Shown here: piece by piece, positions 6,783-8,678 of the stretch
How positions within the stretch are numbered: the stretch's first letter is position 1
Layout: each line of letters begins with the position of its first letter
Origin: DASUDX01 sp036275365
Lineage (GTDB): Bacteria; Pseudomonadota; Gammaproteobacteria; Nevskiales; Nevskiaceae
Reading direction: 5' to 3'
DNA length: 8,678 nt
Assembly (NCBI GenBank): GCA_036275365.1
Contig: DASUDX010000122.1
Span: 1-8,678 of the forward strand
Made by a program: the position numbers and the translations under genes
The notes under the pieces: model-generated
What the model was told of the DNA's origin: nothing
Databases searched by the model: none
The model's input: the letters and a program-made list of their open reading frames with translations, nothing else

Positions 6783-6998
6783 ATGAGCATCGCCGTCAAC
6801 ACCCGTAACCAGTTCCGCGGACGCGTCGCCAACATCCGGCGCGGGTCCGTGGTGTCCGAAGTCGAGGTGAGCACCCCGACCGGGGTGATCTCGGCGGTGG
6901 TCACCACCTCCTCGATCGAGCAGCTGGATCTGCGGATCGGCGAGGAGGCCATCGCCCTGTTCAAGGCCACCGATGTGCTGGTGGCCCGGGTCGGGTGA
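6783..6998 (+). CDS. Molbindin (single Mop/TOBE-domain oxyanion-binding protein)
   Basis: This 71-residue protein consists of one Mop/TOBE domain. It shows NTRNQFRGRVANI (6-18), GSVVSEVEV (21-29), SAVVTTSSIEQLDL (37-50) and ALFKATDVLVA (58-68). Mop proteins assemble into small cytoplasmic oligomers that bind molybdate or tungstate at subunit interfaces; the TTSS and KAT segments are the usual ligand-contacting places. ATG 6783 is preceded by AGAGGA (6769-6774) at good spacing. The gene sits directly between sbp and the Ntn hydrolase, within a sulfate rather than a molybdate locus. It may buffer molybdate that enters through the sulfate importer, or bind sulfate itself. Family call is firm; ligand is open. 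Confidence 0.92.
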   Translation: MSIAVNTRNQFRGRVANIRRGSVVSEVEVSTPTGVISAVVTTSSIEQLDLRIGEEAIALFKATDVLVARVG

Positions 6999-7008
6999 CG
7001 GTGCCGCG

Positions 7009-7632
7009 ATGTGCGTGATCTACCACAAGCCGGCGGGGGTGGCGCTGCCCGAACCGCTGCTGCTCGCCGGCCTGTCGTTGAACCGGGATGGCTGGGGCAT
7101 CATGGGTTTCGATCCCGCCGGCCGGCTGATCCTGGAGCGGGAGACCGCCATCGACCGCGCCCGCCTGCTGCATCGGGTGCGGCTGCACCGCGATGCCGAG
7201 CTGGTGGTGCATCTGCGCCAGATCACCCGCGGCGGCAGCCATGAAGACAACGCCCACCCGCTGGAGATCGGCAACGGTGTCTACCTGATGCACCAGGGCA
7301 CCTTGCCGCTGGAGACGCTGCTGCCCGGCCGCTCGGACACCTGGCATTTCGGCGAGCTGGTGCTCGGTCCGCTACTGGAGCGCGACCCCGGCCTGGTCTC
7401 CGACCCCGCGCTGCATCGCCTGCTGGAACTGGCCTTGCGCGAGCAGAACCGGATGGTTCTGCTCAGCACCGCCTCACGCAAGATTCAGGTGCTCAACCGC
7501 CGCCTCGGCGTGGAGGTCGAGGGTGTCTGGATCAGCAGCCCCCGCTGGGTTGACCAGCGGCTTTATCCCATCGCCGACGCCACGCCACCGCAGGAGCGGA
7601 GCGTGAGCGCGGAGTCCGTCCACTTCTTCTGA
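7009..7632 (+). CDS. Class II glutamine amidotransferase-like Ntn hydrolase
   Basis: This 207-residue protein resembles the glutaminase (Ntn hydrolase) fold of class II amidotransferases. The start is set by chemistry: from ATG 7009 the sequence begins MCVIYHKPAG, so Met removal exposes Cys as N-terminal nucleophile. An in-frame ATG at 6973 lies inside the molbindin gene and would bury that Cys. Further family-like positions are NRDGWGIMGF (25-34), HLRQITRGG (68-76), NAHP (81-84) and HQGTL (95-99). Canonical enzymes have HNG where this has HQG, so an oxyanion-hole Asn seems replaced by Gln. There is no synthase or second catalytic domain, so the substrate and acceptor are unknown. The gene begins 10 bases after the molbindin stop and ends 13 bases before cysT, which indicates cotranscription with sulfate uptake. 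It could be an amidase rather than an amidotransferase. Confidence 0.75.
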   Translation: MCVIYHKPAGVALPEPLLLAGLSLNRDGWGIMGFDPAGRLILERETAIDRARLLHRVRLHRDAELVVHLRQITRGGSHEDNAHPLEIGNGVYLMHQGTLPLETLLPGRSDTWHFGELVLGPLLERDPGLVSDPALHRLLELALREQNRMVLLSTASRKIQVLNRRLGVEVEGVWISSPRWVDQRLYPIADATPPQERSVSAESVHFF

Positions 7633-7645
7633 TCCGGCTTTCACG

Positions 7646-8500
7646 ATGACCCACCCTGCCCCCGCGGGCGCCACCGCCAACCGGCGACGCGCGCCGCGCT
7701 CCGTCATTCCGGGTTTCCGGCTGACGCTCGGCTTCACCCTGTTCTATCTCGGCCTGATCGTGCTGATCCCGCTCGCCGGGGTGTTCGTCAAGACCGCGGC
7801 GCTGGGCTGGAACGGGCTGTGGGAGATCCTCAGCTCGCAGCGCGTGTTCAACGCCCTGCGTCTGTCCTTCGGGGCCGCGCTGATTGCGGCGGTGTTCAAC
7901 GCGGTGTTCGGTCTGCTGGTCGCCTGGGTCTTCGTGCGCTACCGCTTCCCCGGCAAGCGGGTGCTGGATGCCGCCATCGATCTGCCCTTTGCCCTGCCCA
8001 CCGCCGTGGCCGGCATCGCGCTCACCGCGCTCTATGCCGGCAATGGCTGGATCGGCCAGTTCCTGGAGCCGCTCGGCATCCAGGTCGCCTACACGCCGAT
8101 CGGCGTGGTGCTGGCGATGATGTTCATCGGGCTGCCCTTCGTGGTGCGCACCGTGCAGCCGGTGCTGGAGGAAGCGGAGACCGCGCTGGAGGAGGCCGCG
8201 GCCAGCCTCGGCGCCACCCGCTGGCAGACCATCACCCGGGTGATCCTGCCCAGCGTGCTGCCGGCCCTGCTGACCGGTTTCGCCCTCGCCTTCGCGCGCG
8301 GCGTCGGCGAGTACGGCTCGATCATCTTCATCGCCGGCAATGTGCCGATGGTCTCGGAGATCGCGCCACTGCTGATCGTGATCAAGCTCGAGGAGTTCGA
8401 CTACGCCGGTGCGACCGCCGTCGCCGCCGCGATGCTGGTGGTCTCCTTCGTGCTGCTGTTGCTGATCAACCTGCTGCAGGCCTGGGCGCGGCGCCGGTAA
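7646..8500 (+). CDS. cysT: Sulfate ABC transporter permease CysT (CysU)
   Basis: This inner-membrane permease of the sulfate/thiosulfate importer (284 residues) normally pairs with CysW and the ATPase CysA. A polar, Arg-rich N-terminus (1-24) precedes about six hydrophobic helices, near 28-50, 68-98, 108-130, 150-170, 203-230 and 254-280. The family signature DLPFALPTAVAGIALTALY is at 112-130. The EAA loop that docks on the ATPase is at 182-201 (EEAAASLGATRWQTITRVIL). GEYGSIIFIAGN at 221-232 is also typical of CysT. ATG 7646 has no strong Shine-Dalgarno sequence; the gene follows the Ntn hydrolase by 13 bases, so translational coupling is likely. No sign of truncation. Confidence 0.95.
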   Translation: MTHPAPAGATANRRRAPRSVIPGFRLTLGFTLFYLGLIVLIPLAGVFVKTAALGWNGLWEILSSQRVFNALRLSFGAALIAAVFNAVFGLLVAWVFVRYRFPGKRVLDAAIDLPFALPTAVAGIALTALYAGNGWIGQFLEPLGIQVAYTPIGVVLAMMFIGLPFVVRTVQPVLEEAETALEEAAASLGATRWQTITRVILPSVLPALLTGFALAFARGVGEYGSIIFIAGNVPMVSEIAPLLIVIKLEEFDYAGATAVAAAMLVVSFVLLLLINLLQAWARRR

Positions 8501-8506
8501 CCCGCC

Positions 8507-8526
8507 GCCGGTCCAGCGGGGCCGGC
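8507..8526 (+). repeat. Strong hairpin just after cysT
   Basis: GCCGGTCC (8507-8514) pairs with GGGCCGGC (8519-8526) around the loop AGCG: eight pairs including one G-T, starting 7 bases after the cysT stop. There is no following T-run. It lies in an unusually long 125-base gap before the probable cysW. It may stabilise the upstream mRNA or lower cysW expression. The rest of the gap (8527-8625) shows no gene or clear signal. Confidence 0.4.
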
Positions 8527-8625
8527 TCGGCTCCCTACCAGCCGGTTCCGCTCCCGCTTCGCACGGCCGCACGCACTCGTTGATCCACCCGTCTCCGATC
8601 CGCTCGTTCCTGACCCGCACGCCCC

Positions 8626-8678
8626 ATGACCCAGCCCATCGACCACTCGCTGCAGGACCCGCCAGCGCTGCCCGCCCG
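8626..8678 (+). CDS. cysW: N-terminal fragment of probable sulfate permease CysW (runs off window)
   Basis: ATG 8626 is the first start after an in-frame stop at 8611 and is open to the window end, giving 17 residues (MTQPIDHSLQ, then Pro/Ala-rich). The visible residues are not diagnostic. The call rests on the usual order cysT-cysW-cysA and on the same strand. No Shine-Dalgarno sequence precedes it. A later start beyond the window, or a different gene, remains possible. Confidence 0.5.
   Translation, partial: MTQPIDHSLQDPPALPA

Noticed and set aside
7532..8620. 362-codon minus-strand open frame opposite cysT
   Set aside because: It is a shadow frame with Gln/His/Arg-rich composition and no domain pattern; cysT on the + strand is unambiguous.

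Overview
The window is very GC-rich (third codon positions almost always G or C) and fully packed with genes on the + strand. The gene content (OprP-type outer-membrane porin, periplasmic sulfate-binding protein, CysT-type permease, long-chain ChrA) indicates a Gram-negative proteobacterium, probably a high-GC gamma- or betaproteobacterium. I cannot place it more precisely.

Region 1 (1-2438) is the 3' part of a large multidomain gene whose start lies upstream of the window. Read in order, the product has a SLOG-like nucleotide/ligand-sensing fold, an all-helical TPR-like solenoid, a second SLOG-like fold and a C-terminal class III nucleotidyl cyclase domain. Both metal-binding aspartates are present, but two other active-site positions are changed. 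This sensor-cyclase is the least understood gene here. No recognisable cyclic-nucleotide effector lies downstream of it in the window.

Region 2 (2439-3873) is a 115-bp, strongly structured intergenic segment with several inverted repeats, one of which covers the only plausible ribosome binding site. It is followed by a two-domain chromate transporter, chrA.

Region 3 (3874-8678, continuing past the end) is a sulfate-uptake operon. It opens with an isolated AT-rich promoter island that carries a dyad and a spaced direct repeat. The gene order is a DUF2292/YezD-like small protein, an OprP/OprO-type porin, a sulfate-binding protein (sbp), a molbindin (Mop/TOBE domain), a class II amidotransferase-like Ntn hydrolase, cysT, and the first codons of what is probably cysW. 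Together these genes would move sulfate across the outer membrane (porin), capture it in the periplasm (Sbp) and import it through CysT/CysW, with an ATPase expected downstream. The small protein, the molbindin and the Ntn hydrolase are accessory genes whose roles in sulfur uptake are not established. ChrA next to a sulfate importer is coherent, because chromate enters cells through sulfate transporters and ChrA removes it.

There is no RNA gene, insertion sequence or CRISPR array that I can support, and no gene-free stretch longer than about 150 bases. The long minus-strand open frames are shadows of the GC-rich + strand genes.
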